NCBI GenBank assembly: GCA_025057645.1
Contig: JANXBJ010000001.1
Location: forward strand, 801,422 to 865,421
Direction of reading: 5' to 3'
DNA from: Anaerolineales bacterium
Lineage (GTDB): Bacteria > Chloroflexota > Anaerolineae > Anaerolineales > UBA4823
Length of the DNA stretch: 64,000 bases
Made by a program: the position numbers and the translations under genes. The notes beneath the pieces were generated by a model. That model worked only from the letters and a program-made list of their open reading frames with translations. It was not told where the DNA came from and did not search any database. Below are positions 35,441 to 43,478 of the stretch, piece after piece (the first letter of the stretch is position 1; every line of letters starts with the position of its first letter).

Positions 35441-36581
35441 CCGGATTCTGGTCATTGACGACGAGCAAGGCATCCGAGAAGGGGTCAAGCGCGCATTGGC
35501 TCCGCAGGGCTACATGGTTGAGACCGCAGAAAACGGCGAACAGGGCCTTGCCCTCTTTCGCAAAGAACCCTTTGATCTAGTCTTGATCGATGTGATGATG
35601 CCCGGCATCAGCGGCATCGACTTAATTCGTGAAATCCATCAAGTCGATCCTGATGCGATTTGCATCATTATCACCGGGTACGCCACTGTCGAAATGGCAG
35701 TACGGGCAATCAAAGAAGGCGCCTATGATTTCTTGACCAAACCCTTCACGATAGACGACCTGCTCTTAGTAGTGCGCCAAGGACTAGAGCGCCGACAGCT
35801 CTCTTTGGAGACCCAACGTCTGCGAAGGATCGAAGAGCAGGCGCGCAAGCTCGAAGAGGAAAAGGCCCGCCTAGAAGAGCTTGACCGAGCAAAAATGCAG
35901 TTTGTCCGCCTAGTCACTCATGAACTGCAAGCTCCCATTGCCGCCATTCACACTTATCTCCGACTAATCCTAGATGGCTATGTCTCTCCTGAAGAGCAGA
36001 GACGCGTCCTAGAAAAATGTCTGGCCCGGGCACAGGAACAGATGAAGCTGATCAGCGATTTGCTGATGCTCGGCTGTATCCAAGCACAAATTCAAGAAGG
36101 CAAGGTCGAAGAACTCAACATGGACGAAGTCCTTCAATCGGTAGTCGAAAGGATGGAGCCCCAGGCCAAAGAAAAAGGGTTAGAGTTTCGGGTATGGGTC
36201 CAGCCTGCTTCCAAAATCGTCTTAGGCAACCGTGATCACTTTCTGAGTGTTTGGACCAATCTGATCAGCAATGCGATCAAGTATACCGAGCGGGGATTTG
36301 TAGAAGTCACTTTGAGAACCGAGGACGGCAAAGTAATCGGGGAAGTGAAGGATAGCGGCATAGGCATTCCGGAAGACGAGCAACCCCATCTCTTTGAGGA
36401 ATTCTTCCGCGCCTCCAACGCTAAGAAAGGCTCTCAACAAGGAACGGGACTAGGGTTGTCGATTGTCAAGCGGGTGATCGAGGCCTCTGGCGGCGAAGTT
36501 TGGGTGAGGTCCAAAGAAGGCGAGGGTTCGTTATTCGGATTTTGGGTTCCGCTGGCAAAAGAGGAAACCTCAAATAGCTGA
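35433..36581 (+). CDS. Receiver-histidine kinase hybrid (response regulator fused ahead of HisKA/HATPase)
   Basis: 382 residues. Receiver domain (~1-120) with VIDDEQG, acceptor Asp in LVLIDVMMPGISG, Thr in IIITGYAT and Lys in FLTKPF, close to NtrC-type receivers. A coiled coil follows (~125-155, rich in Glu/Arg/Leu), then HisKA (THELQAPIAA) and HATPase (NAIKYTERGF, DSGIGIPEDE, GTGLGLSIVK). There is no DNA-binding domain. The receiver at the N-terminus probably takes a phosphate from the preceding kinase and controls this kinase, making a relay. Start TTG at 35433. Last gene of the long plus-strand run. Confidence 0.9.
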   Translation: MANRILVIDDEQGIREGVKRALAPQGYMVETAENGEQGLALFRKEPFDLVLIDVMMPGISGIDLIREIHQVDPDAICIIITGYATVEMAVRAIKEGAYDFLTKPFTIDDLLLVVRQGLERRQLSLETQRLRRIEEQARKLEEEKARLEELDRAKMQFVRLVTHELQAPIAAIHTYLRLILDGYVSPEEQRRVLEKCLARAQEQMKLISDLLMLGCIQAQIQEGKVEELNMDEVLQSVVERMEPQAKEKGLEFRVWVQPASKIVLGNRDHFLSVWTNLISNAIKYTERGFVEVTLRTEDGKVIGEVKDSGIGIPEDEQPHLFEEFFRASNAKKGSQQGTGLGLSIVKRVIEASGGEVWVRSKEGEGSLFGFWVPLAKEETSNS

Positions 36582-36619
36582 TTCCTTATGTACATCGGCG
36601 AGCAAGGCACTTTTGGAGA

Positions 36620-39088
36620 CTATGGCCCGAAGTAAGGCGTGGGAGCCGGGGCAGTGGGTTGGTTGGGGCCCGGGTAGGGGGTTGGCAAAGTCGGCAGAGG
36701 AGCGCTGGTAGGAGTAAAAGGACCCACGGTCGGGGTGGGCAACCCCGTAGGGGAGGGGGTGAGGAACAGCGGGGGAGTTTTGGTGGGCGAAGGCGTTTGC
36801 GACGGTGTCTGGGTAAAGGTCGGCGTGGGCGTGAAAGTTGGCGTACTGAGCGAGCGCAGTTTCAAGCGTGCCATAGTCGCAAAAGGTGACTTACCGTAGT
36901 CCATCCACAGACGATAGTAAGCGGCCACGGCGGCTTTCTGATCCCCACTCAGTTCGGCTGCCAAGCCGAGGAGATAGTAATAGCGATCACAACTCCAGGT
37001 TGCACGGCACAATAAGCCGGGCAACTTTTGCAGATCAACGAGCCGGCGGTATGTCTGCTCGGGCGAAGCACCCTGAAAAAGCTCTTCCTCAATGCGGTCA
37101 AGAGCTTCCTTAAACTTATCAGGGTAATAGCGAGGAACCTCAACGTCCCGAATATAGGGGTGACGATCAACCAAAGAACTCAAAACCTGGAACGCTTGAT
37201 TCTGATTAAGCAAGATGACCGGTGGAACGGCATTAGGATCGTAGTAACTGAAAGTTGGGTTGAGGTTTTCAATTTGTCGGACTTGAAGAGCGACCAAACG
37301 GTTGCCTCGAGGGAACAGGGCCCAAACCTCCAGCTTCTCTCCTAGGCGGTGTTGCACTGCAAACCAGAATTCTTTACTTCCATCGCCGTCAAAATCGAAA
37401 TAGCCGGTCGAGCGACGAATAACACTGATGCGGTCAAGGTAACCGAGCAGCTCCTCAGCGCGCTGGGTATCCTGGTGTTCTATTATGGAAGCCAGGACAC
37501 TATCTGCGCGACAGAAGGTTGTAGTGATGCAAGCGCGATAGAGATCGTCTGGCGTTTGATACGTTTGGCGAAACCTCCGTGCCACCTCCAGCCACCGGCT
37601 CGAAGGCGTCGAAGGATTGCTCAGCAAGTCCTCTAGGGTAGCATGGGCTGCAGCAAAGTCGCCCATCTCGGCCAAATAAACCGCTTTGCGAAAGCGCCAC
37701 TCATCCTTTGCATCAGGGGGATAGGGTTTGCCCTCGGGGTCGGCGGCCGGAGGCCAGAGCGGGAGTAAGGCATCGATAAGCTGGACGGCAACCGCCCTGT
37801 CCCAAACGCTAGCTGCGTGCTCGACTAGCCAACCGCAGTAGCTCAGCGTATCTTCATAAGGGTAGACCCTAGCCCTTGTCGCCAGGGGAAGGAAAGCTCC
37901 TCTCTCCCATATGTAGTCGCGCTCTAGGTCAAGCGGACAGGCAGGGAAAAGACGAGTTGAAAAGGACAATCTCTTGCCTCCCTCATCTGAGCGCACATCC
38001 CACAGGTTAAGATAACTCATCCCGATTTGAAATGGAGCACGAATCGGATCAAAGGGGAGTTCAACCGGGGGCAAGGCCGAAAGGTCATACACCTTAGGAA
38101 AGCTCAACCAACGCATCTCCCTTGGGTTGGTGCGATAGATCACCAGTTCCTCGACCCGGTCGCCGGTCAGTTCAACCCGAAAGGCCTGATACCGTGGAGC
38201 CTCCCTCGCAGGGAGCGTGGCCGTTAAGGCAGAAGAGGTTTGCAGCGGGGAAAAGTCAAAATCGAGCAGCAAGGGATAAACCTTGAATGCCGCCGGGGTC
38301 TCAACGATCAGGAAGAAGGCACTGCCGCGGCCGCTTAGTTCTAAAAGAGAGGCAGAGAGGATCCCACTAGGCGGCCTCAGCGGTGTAAGAATGGTCTTCA
38401 TCGGAAGAGGGAATCGGCCGATCCATTCAGACAAGCCGGCTAAAGTGGTTTGATGACCATTAAGGCTGCGCTCAAGAAGCGAAGCCAACAAGTCGCCCGC
38501 TTTCGGGTCGCCTAGGCGCGCATAATTCAATGCTTGCTGCCAGCGCCATTGAGCGGCGTAGCGACTGTCGGGAAAGCGCAGCAGGGCTTCACTTTGGGCA
38601 AAAGCGGCGTAAGCAAAAGCACTATTGTAGTTGCGGTCGTCTTCGCCACGGGCGCTATGCGGAAGAGTGTTCGGATAGTCCTGAATCAGCTCAACCAGAG
38701 CTGCAGCAAGCTCTTCTGTCCAGGCGTTCAAAGCGTAGTTCGCCTCGCCCCCGAAAGGTGATGCCGGGGTCAAGGTCGGCGGACCGGGAGGAGTGGGCGT
38801 AGCGCTAGGTATCGGTGTGCGGCTTGGCGTAAGCGTGACTGAAGGAGTTGAGGTAGGTCGTGGCGTTAGGGTGCGTGTTGGAGTTAGGGTTATTGTCGGC
38901 GTTTGGGTGATAGTTGGGGTTATGGTAGGTGTTAGAGTGATTGTTGACGTTGCGGTCGGTGGTGGCGCAAGAACGACAGGATAGGCGAAGACCAAAAAAA
39001 TCAGCGTCAGAATAAATAGGCTGAGAAACACCAAGCTGGTGAGCAGAACGCGGATCGGGTCGGAAGGGCTAGACGAGGAGGTCGGCAC
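36620..39088 (-). CDS. Membrane-anchored protein with Thr/Pro-rich linkers flanking a helical repeat region
   Basis: About 820 residues. One membrane segment near the N-terminus (LVFLSLFILTLIFLVFAYPV) is followed by ~70 residues of Thr/Pro repeats, a ~550-residue extracytoplasmic region with TPR-like helical stretches (ALNYARLGDPKAGDLL, KAVYLAEMGDFAAAHATLED) and an FDFDGDGSKEFWF segment resembling FG-GAP/EF-type repeats, then a second ~75-residue Thr/Pro tail ending the protein. This architecture is common in Anaerolineae surface proteins; no function is assignable. The frame extends to 39232 inside the neighbouring gene; I prefer a GTG at 39088, which still overlaps that gene's end by 20 nt. 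Start uncertain. Confidence 0.75.
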   Translation of the reverse strand: MPTSSSSPSDPIRVLLTSLVFLSLFILTLIFLVFAYPVVLAPPPTATSTITLTPTITPTITQTPTITLTPTRTLTPRPTSTPSVTLTPSRTPIPSATPTPPGPPTLTPASPFGGEANYALNAWTEELAAALVELIQDYPNTLPHSARGEDDRNYNSAFAYAAFAQSEALLRFPDSRYAAQWRWQQALNYARLGDPKAGDLLASLLERSLNGHQTTLAGLSEWIGRFPLPMKTILTPLRPPSGILSASLLELSGRGSAFFLIVETPAAFKVYPLLLDFDFSPLQTSSALTATLPAREAPRYQAFRVELTGDRVEELVIYRTNPREMRWLSFPKVYDLSALPPVELPFDPIRAPFQIGMSYLNLWDVRSDEGGKRLSFSTRLFPACPLDLERDYIWERGAFLPLATRARVYPYEDTLSYCGWLVEHAASVWDRAVAVQLIDALLPLWPPAADPEGKPYPPDAKDEWRFRKAVYLAEMGDFAAAHATLEDLLSNPSTPSSRWLEVARRFRQTYQTPDDLYRACITTTFCRADSVLASIIEHQDTQRAEELLGYLDRISVIRRSTGYFDFDGDGSKEFWFAVQHRLGEKLEVWALFPRGNRLVALQVRQIENLNPTFSYYDPNAVPPVILLNQNQAFQVLSSLVDRHPYIRDVEVPRYYPDKFKEALDRIEEELFQGASPEQTYRRLVDLQKLPGLLCRATWSCDRYYYLLGLAAELSGDQKAAVAAYYRLWMDYGKSPFATMARLKLRSLSTPTFTPTPTFTQTPSQTPSPTKTPPLFLTPSPTGLPTPTVGPFTPTSAPLPTLPTPYPGPNQPTAPAPTPYFGP

Positions 39089-39998
39089 AAGCTTGAACCA
39101 AGATTTGGCACGCCTGGTCGAGGGTGTCTTCCGGAAGAGGAAGGAGGGGCAAGCGCATTTGCCAATAAGGGAAGCCGAAAATACGAGGAAGCAGCCCCTT
39201 AACCAACGCACTAGCAGGCGGAAATTGATCAACTACCAGTCGTGCTTGTTGTAGGACTTTGGCTAAGTGGTTGAAGGTTGGTTCATCACCCTGTTGATAG
39301 GCATCCCACGTCTGCCGCAGAAGAGTAGGGAACAGATTCGCCCCCGCAGTAATACTGCCCGCAGCATGGTTCTGTAAAGCTAGAGGCAACAGGTTATCCT
39401 TGCCGGTAAAAACGGTGAGCTCTTTACCGAAATGCTCACCGAGTTCTCGACAAAAGACCTCATCCCCCGAGGAATCCTTTAGGCCACAAAAGTTAGTAGG
39501 GTATTTGTCTTTCAGTTTTTCGATAAAAGAGATAGAAAGCGAAATGCCGCTCATCGAGGGGATATGATAAAGCAATAGTTTTCCATCCCTAGGAACGGCG
39601 CGTCGAAAAATTTGTTCAAACCACTTATGTAAGCCCTCTTCCCCTGCGTTGCGAAAATAGTAAGGCGGCAGAACCACCACTGCATCGTAGCCTAGAGAGA
39701 AAGCCCTTTTGGTCAAGAGAATGCTCTCCTCCAAGCTTGGCGTCCCCGTCCCGGCTAGAAGCAGAAATTCGGGATATTCTTGGCGGATAAGCAAGGCAGC
39801 CTGGAGTATCTGTTCCCGTTCTTCCCGAGAGAAGGACGGCCCTTCGCCGGTAGTTCCAAGCATCAAAGCTCCATGGCAACCTTGCTTGGCCAAGAACCTC
39901 AAATAAACTAATAACCCCTCCACATCAAGGTTGCCGTTGGGAAGGATGGGTGTTATCGCAGCAGCGATAATTCCCCGTAAGGGGCTAATCTCAATCAT
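39069..39998 (-). CDS. Dihydrodipicolinate synthase / N-acetylneuraminate lyase family aldolase
   Basis: 309 residues. Schiff-base Lys in FCGLKDSSGD, the GTTGEGPSFSREER motif and the Tyr of YHIPSMSGIS are present, so it should be an active class I aldolase acting on pyruvate. DapA proper has the same core, but here no lysine-biosynthesis neighbours are seen, and members of this family also act as KDG aldolases, sialate lyases or others. The ATG at 39998 has no Shine-Dalgarno and lies exactly 7 nt after a TATAAT on the minus strand (40011-40006), suggesting a leaderless transcript. Downstream gene 36620-39088 overlaps its end. Confidence 0.88.
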   Translation of the reverse strand: MIEISPLRGIIAAAITPILPNGNLDVEGLLVYLRFLAKQGCHGALMLGTTGEGPSFSREEREQILQAALLIRQEYPEFLLLAGTGTPSLEESILLTKRAFSLGYDAVVVLPPYYFRNAGEEGLHKWFEQIFRRAVPRDGKLLLYHIPSMSGISLSISFIEKLKDKYPTNFCGLKDSSGDEVFCRELGEHFGKELTVFTGKDNLLPLALQNHAAGSITAGANLFPTLLRQTWDAYQQGDEPTFNHLAKVLQQARLVVDQFPPASALVKGLLPRIFGFPYWQMRLPLLPLPEDTLDQACQILVQACADLLV

Positions 39999-40005
39999 GC
40001 TTTAG

Positions 40006-40011
40006 ATTATA
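40006..40011 (-). promoter_or_regulatory. -10 element TATAAT of the aldolase gene, 7 nt from the ATG
   Basis: TATAAT on the minus strand ends 7 nt before the ATG at 39998, so transcription would begin at or next to the start codon. No -35 hexamer of quality is visible. Confidence 0.55.
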
Positions 40012-40182
40012 CCCGATCCCAATGGGGACAGAAGTTGCTAAGGCCTTTCTCCACACTGCCCCTCTCTCGGATGCGACGCAGGCAAATTCAAGAAATCACC
40101 TATAAACATCGGGCTTCCATCGCTACCAATTTTTAGCTAAAGACCGAATGCTAAAACTCCCCAATTTATTGCCGTCTAGGCC

Positions 40183-40210
40183 TTGTATTCCTCTCAAAAC
40201 CTTCTATAAT
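40183..40210 (+). promoter_or_regulatory. Promoter of the DUF2085 gene, placed for leaderless transcription
   Basis: TTGTAT (40183-40188) and TATAAT (40205-40210) are 16 bp apart. The ATG at 40218 begins 7 nt after the -10, and no Shine-Dalgarno precedes it. Confidence 0.6.
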
Positions 40211-40217
40211 ACCCTCT

Positions 40218-41036
40218 ATGTTCCGGCCTCTTCGATGCACTCTCACCGATGCCCTTTCACTTAGAGCCCTCCTTTTCTTGCTTGTCGCCTTTCTAGGAGG
40301 AGGTTTTCTAGCTTTCACCCCGCCGGGTGTGCTTGGCAAAGCCGATGCGATCGGCTATGCCGTCTGCCATCGGATCGATCTGCGCTCCTACCATATCGGT
40401 GCCCGACAACTGCCGCTCTGTGTCCGCTGTACCGGGATGTATATGGGTGCGATGCTAGGACTAGCCTACCAGTTCTGGAAAAGTAGGCGCTGTGGAGGCG
40501 TGCCTCCACTCAGTGTCAACGTGCTTCTGGCGCTCTTTGCAGCGGCCTTTGCTCTAGACGGGCTGAATTCCTATCTAACTTTCTTCCCCAACTTTCCTCA
40601 CTTGTATCAACCTCATAACACTTTGCGACTCATCACTGGCACCGGAATGGGATTAGTGATCTCCGTTCTTCTTTACCCTTCATTTCAACAGACAATCTGG
40701 CGAGAAGTGTCTCGCGAGCCGGCGATTAAGAATCTGCGGGAATTTGCTTTCCTTGTTCTCCTCGCAGCGGTAGTGGTCAGCTTAGCCCTAACCCAGAACC
40801 CCTTGGTTTTATATCCGCTTGCTCTGCTTTCTGCAACGGGAGTGCTTACGATTCTGACCCTGATCTACACGATGCTCTGGGTGATCGTTTTACGCCGAGA
40901 AAACCTCTTCATGCACTGGCGTGAGCTTTCGACCTTTGTGCTGGCCGGCTTTGGATTTGGCTTACTCCAAATTGTGCTCATCGACCTCGGGCGTTACCTG
41001 CTGACCGGAACTTGGGACGGATTCCGGATTGGATAG
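40218..41036 (+). CDS. DUF2085 family membrane protein
   Basis: 272 residues with about seven hydrophobic segments. The DUF2085 core is visible at residues ~45-80: AVCHRIDLRSYHIGARQLPL then CVRCTGMYMG, with conserved Cys-His and CxxCTG residues that could bind metal or a cofactor. No function is established for the family that I know of. The following genes for DUF4126, DUF4190 and a 59-residue membrane protein lie close on the same strand. Translation probably starts on a leaderless message. Confidence 0.85.
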   Translation: MFRPLRCTLTDALSLRALLFLLVAFLGGGFLAFTPPGVLGKADAIGYAVCHRIDLRSYHIGARQLPLCVRCTGMYMGAMLGLAYQFWKSRRCGGVPPLSVNVLLALFAAAFALDGLNSYLTFFPNFPHLYQPHNTLRLITGTGMGLVISVLLYPSFQQTIWREVSREPAIKNLREFAFLVLLAAVVVSLALTQNPLVLYPLALLSATGVLTILTLIYTMLWVIVLRRENLFMHWRELSTFVLAGFGFGLLQIVLIDLGRYLLTGTWDGFRIG

Positions 41037-41062
41037 CTTACAACTTTTGAAGCCGGATGACG

Positions 41063-41068
41063 TATAAT
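41063..41068 (+). promoter_or_regulatory. -10 element TATAAT of the DUF4126 gene, 7 nt from the ATG
   Basis: TATAAT ends exactly 7 nt before the ATG at 41076 and there is no Shine-Dalgarno. TTACAA about 19 bp upstream is a possible weak -35. Confidence 0.55.
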
Positions 41069-41075
41069 ACAACAA

Positions 41076-41657
41076 ATGGACGCTCTTGGTGGGATCCTCT
41101 CGGCTTTTGGTTTGTCGGCTAGCGCAGGGCTGAATGCATACATCCCACTCCTCGTTGTGGCGATCCTGGGCCGATTTACCAACTTAATCGAACTTGCTCC
41201 CCCATGGGACACGCTGACAAGCGGGTGGATCATTGCGCTGTTGCTCGTTCTCATCGGGATTGAGTTTTTCGCCGATAAGGTGCCGGCAATCAACCACGTG
41301 AACGATCTCCTCCAAACTTTCGTGCGGCCGACAGCAGGTGCAATCCTCTTTGCTGCCAGTGCCCAAGTTATCACCGAGATCCATCCGGTTTTAGCTCTCG
41401 CTTGTGGCCTTTTGGTGGCGGGGACGGTGCACGCAGTCAAATCCGTTGCCGTCAGGCCGGCGGTTACAGCGACCACAGGCGGCAGCGGGAACGTGTTGGT
41501 GAGCATTGCAGAGGATATCATCTCCACTTTGCTCTCCATTCTTTCAGTGGTGATCCCTTTGTTCGTGGCGATGATCGTGATCCTCTTCACCTCTTGGGTG
41601 ATTTGGAAGCTGTGGCGCCGCGCTAACCAAGAGCGTCTGAGAAACCAACTTCGATAA
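41076..41657 (+). CDS. DUF4126 family membrane protein
   Basis: 193 residues, about five hydrophobic segments. The start MDALGGILSAFGLSASAGLN, followed by a hydrophobic helix and by DLLQTFVRPTAGAILFAAS, fits the DUF4126 pattern. The internal repeat-like blocks rich in Ala/Gly suggest paired membrane helices. Function unknown. It seems to have its own promoter with a leaderless start; 41666 follows 8 nt after its stop. Confidence 0.85.
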   Translation: MDALGGILSAFGLSASAGLNAYIPLLVVAILGRFTNLIELAPPWDTLTSGWIIALLLVLIGIEFFADKVPAINHVNDLLQTFVRPTAGAILFAASAQVITEIHPVLALACGLLVAGTVHAVKSVAVRPAVTATTGGSGNVLVSIAEDIISTLLSILSVVIPLFVAMIVILFTSWVIWKLWRRANQERLRNQLR

Positions 41658-41665
41658 GGAGGCAT

Positions 41666-42016
41666 ATGAATAGCTCTTCTTACCCTCCGAGTTACTCACC
41701 CCCAACCAGCAGCATGGCTGTGGTCAGCCTAGTAGCCGGAATTCTCGGACTATCGCTTTTCCCTTTTATAGGCAGCATTGTCGCCGTCATCACCGGCAAC
41801 ATGGCGAAGGGCGAGATTCGCAACAGTCGTGGTGCTCTGGGTGGAGAAGGTCTAGCCAAGGCAGGGGTCATCCTAGGTTGGATCGGCATCGGCTTAGGAG
41901 TCCTTGGAATCTGCGGTGCAATCATTGCCTTTCTAATTCCCCTCCTCCTTGTCGCCCTAGGGCTGGCTGCAGGAGACTCGAGTTGGTTACCCTTGGTTAT
42001 CATGGCGCTCTCCTAA
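41666..42016 (+). CDS. DUF4190 family small membrane protein
   Basis: 116 residues. A short Pro/Ser-rich N-terminus precedes two or three hydrophobic helices (MAVVSLVAGILGLSLFPFIG; AGVILGWIGIGLGVLGICGA) separated by GNMAKGEIR, the arrangement seen in DUF4190 proteins. AAGGAGG lies 5 nt before the ATG. Function unknown; co-transcribed with the DUF4126 gene. Confidence 0.85.
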   Translation: MNSSSYPPSYSPPTSSMAVVSLVAGILGLSLFPFIGSIVAVITGNMAKGEIRNSRGALGGEGLAKAGVILGWIGIGLGVLGICGAIIAFLIPLLLVALGLAAGDSSWLPLVIMALS

Positions 42017-42059
42017 AGCTAAAAATTCCTACTCACTATTCTTATTCGGAGAAGGATTC

Positions 42060-42239
42060 ATGGAACAGACTCCGTTTCCCCCCGTGGAAGAAAAGAAAAA
42101 AAGGAACACCACACTGATCATCATCATCGTGATTCTTGCACTCTTATGTTGTTGTTGCGTGGTGCTTGGGGTGCTTGCGTATCAGTTTGGAGATCAAATT
42201 ATTCAGGCACTGAGTTCTATGGGGGAGTTTACCCCTTAA
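42060..42239 (+). CDS. Small single-pass membrane protein, 59 residues
   Basis: The frame from the ATG at 42060 to the TAA at 42237-42239 encodes 59 residues. A Lys-rich stretch (EEKKKRN) is followed by one strongly hydrophobic helix containing four adjacent Cys (LALLCCCCVVLGVLAY) and a short acidic tail. GGAGAAGG lies about 5 nt before the ATG and a strong terminator follows 32 nt after the stop, supporting it as a real gene. The Cys cluster at the membrane may be lipidated or disulphide-linked; unknown. Confidence 0.7.
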   Translation: MEQTPFPPVEEKKKRNTTLIIIIVILALLCCCCVVLGVLAYQFGDQIIQALSSMGEFTP

Positions 42240-42271
42240 CACGCCTATCAAACCATTAGACAATCCCCTGC

Positions 42272-42300
42272 GACATTTGCCCTCTCGGAGGGCAAATGTC
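42272..42300 (+). terminator. Rho-independent terminator after the small-membrane-protein genes
   Basis: A perfect 13-bp stem (GACATTTGCCCTC / GAGGGCAAATGTC) with a 3-base loop, followed by TTTATGTT. It also serves as a boundary before the convergent thiamine operon. Confidence 0.85.
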
Positions 42301-42406
42301 TTTATGTTACTCCTTTGCAAAGCCGTGATTGAAGAAGCGGAGTGCTCCCGCCATAGCGCAATCGGACTTGAGCATGGGCAGAGCCAACTCCCAAGGCTAT
42401 CCTACT

Positions 42407-43465
42407 TCAAGTGAAGCTATGAGAAGTGTGATTGCGAAAGAAGATCACCGATCGAGGAGATAGGCTCAAGCAAAGGGTATCGCCTTCATTGGGTGTCTTT
42501 TGGGAACAAGGGAGGAGGAATGAGAATCGCTTCTCACCCCACTGAAGTTCAATCTGACAGTGGTCACCGCGGAACAACTTCTGCGTAACCCTTCCCATAA
42601 GCTGCAATCCTTCGTGTACATCAACTGTTGCTCCCTCCGGGCGAATGAGAGCAATTCCCTTTCCAGCCGGCTGATTGGGAAAACGTATCCTTCCTAGGGG
42701 TGTAACCAACCAACTTTCTCCATCTTCATAAATGACTTCACCTTCAACGAAATTCTTCATCCCCAAGAACTCGGCAACGAAAGGGGTAGATGGGGAGCAA
42801 AAAATCTCCTGCGGAGTGCCGATTTGCTCGACTTTGCCCTGGTTCATCAGGATTACCCGATCGGCGACCATAAAAGCTTCCTCTTGATCGTGCGTTACAT
42901 AGATAGCCGTCTGGTTCATCTGGCGTAAAAGCTGACGCAACTCCACAGCCAAACGGTCTTTCAAGATGCGGTCCAAGGAAGCGAGCGGTTCATCCAGCAT
43001 AAGCAGCTGAGGTTGAGGCGCAATGGCGCGCGCTAGGGCCACGCGCTGCATCTCACCCCCGGAAAGAGTGGCTACATCTCGATCTTCAAAGCCCGTTAAG
43101 TTAACCAGTTGCAAAACTTCCTTAACCCGCTTCCGCACCTCGGTTTGAGGTTGCCGACGCAACCTCAAACCGAAGGCCACATTTTCAAAGACGTTGAGGT
43201 GAGGGAAGAGCGCTAAATCTTGAAACATCAGACCAAAATGCCTCTGATGAGGAGGAATCCCTCTCAAGGAGTTACCTCTCCAATAAATCTCACCCGAGTC
43301 AGGTTCAATCAGGCCAGCAATTAGTCCCAGAGTGGTTGATTTTCCACAACCACTCGGACCGAGCAAGGCCACAATCTCACCAAGCCCGACCTCAAAGGAG
43401 ACTTCCTCCAGAACTTTCTTGGCTTCAAAAGACTTGCTCACCCTCTGCAAAACTAAGCCATCCAT
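42407..43465 (-). CDS. thiQ: ABC transporter ATPase, probable thiamine importer
   Basis: 352 residues. Walker A GPSGCGKST, Q-loop FQDLALFPH, signature LSGGEMQRVALARA, Walker B LLMLDEPLASLD and switch His YVTHDQ are all intact. A ~110-residue TOBE-type regulatory domain follows. Sequence alone would fit several small-molecule importers (iron, spermidine). The assignment to thiamine rests on its operon: TPP riboswitch, ThiN, ThiB-like binding protein and ThiP-like permease. It starts 13 nt after the permease stop. Confidence 0.85.
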   Translation of the reverse strand: MDGLVLQRVSKSFEAKKVLEEVSFEVGLGEIVALLGPSGCGKSTTLGLIAGLIEPDSGEIYWRGNSLRGIPPHQRHFGLMFQDLALFPHLNVFENVAFGLRLRRQPQTEVRKRVKEVLQLVNLTGFEDRDVATLSGGEMQRVALARAIAPQPQLLMLDEPLASLDRILKDRLAVELRQLLRQMNQTAIYVTHDQEEAFMVADRVILMNQGKVEQIGTPQEIFCSPSTPFVAEFLGMKNFVEGEVIYEDGESWLVTPLGRIRFPNQPAGKGIALIRPEGATVDVHEGLQLMGRVTQKLFRGDHCQIELQWGEKRFSFLLPCSQKTPNEGDTLCLSLSPRSVIFFRNHTSHSFT

Positions 43466-43478
43466 CCTAAGCCCTTCT

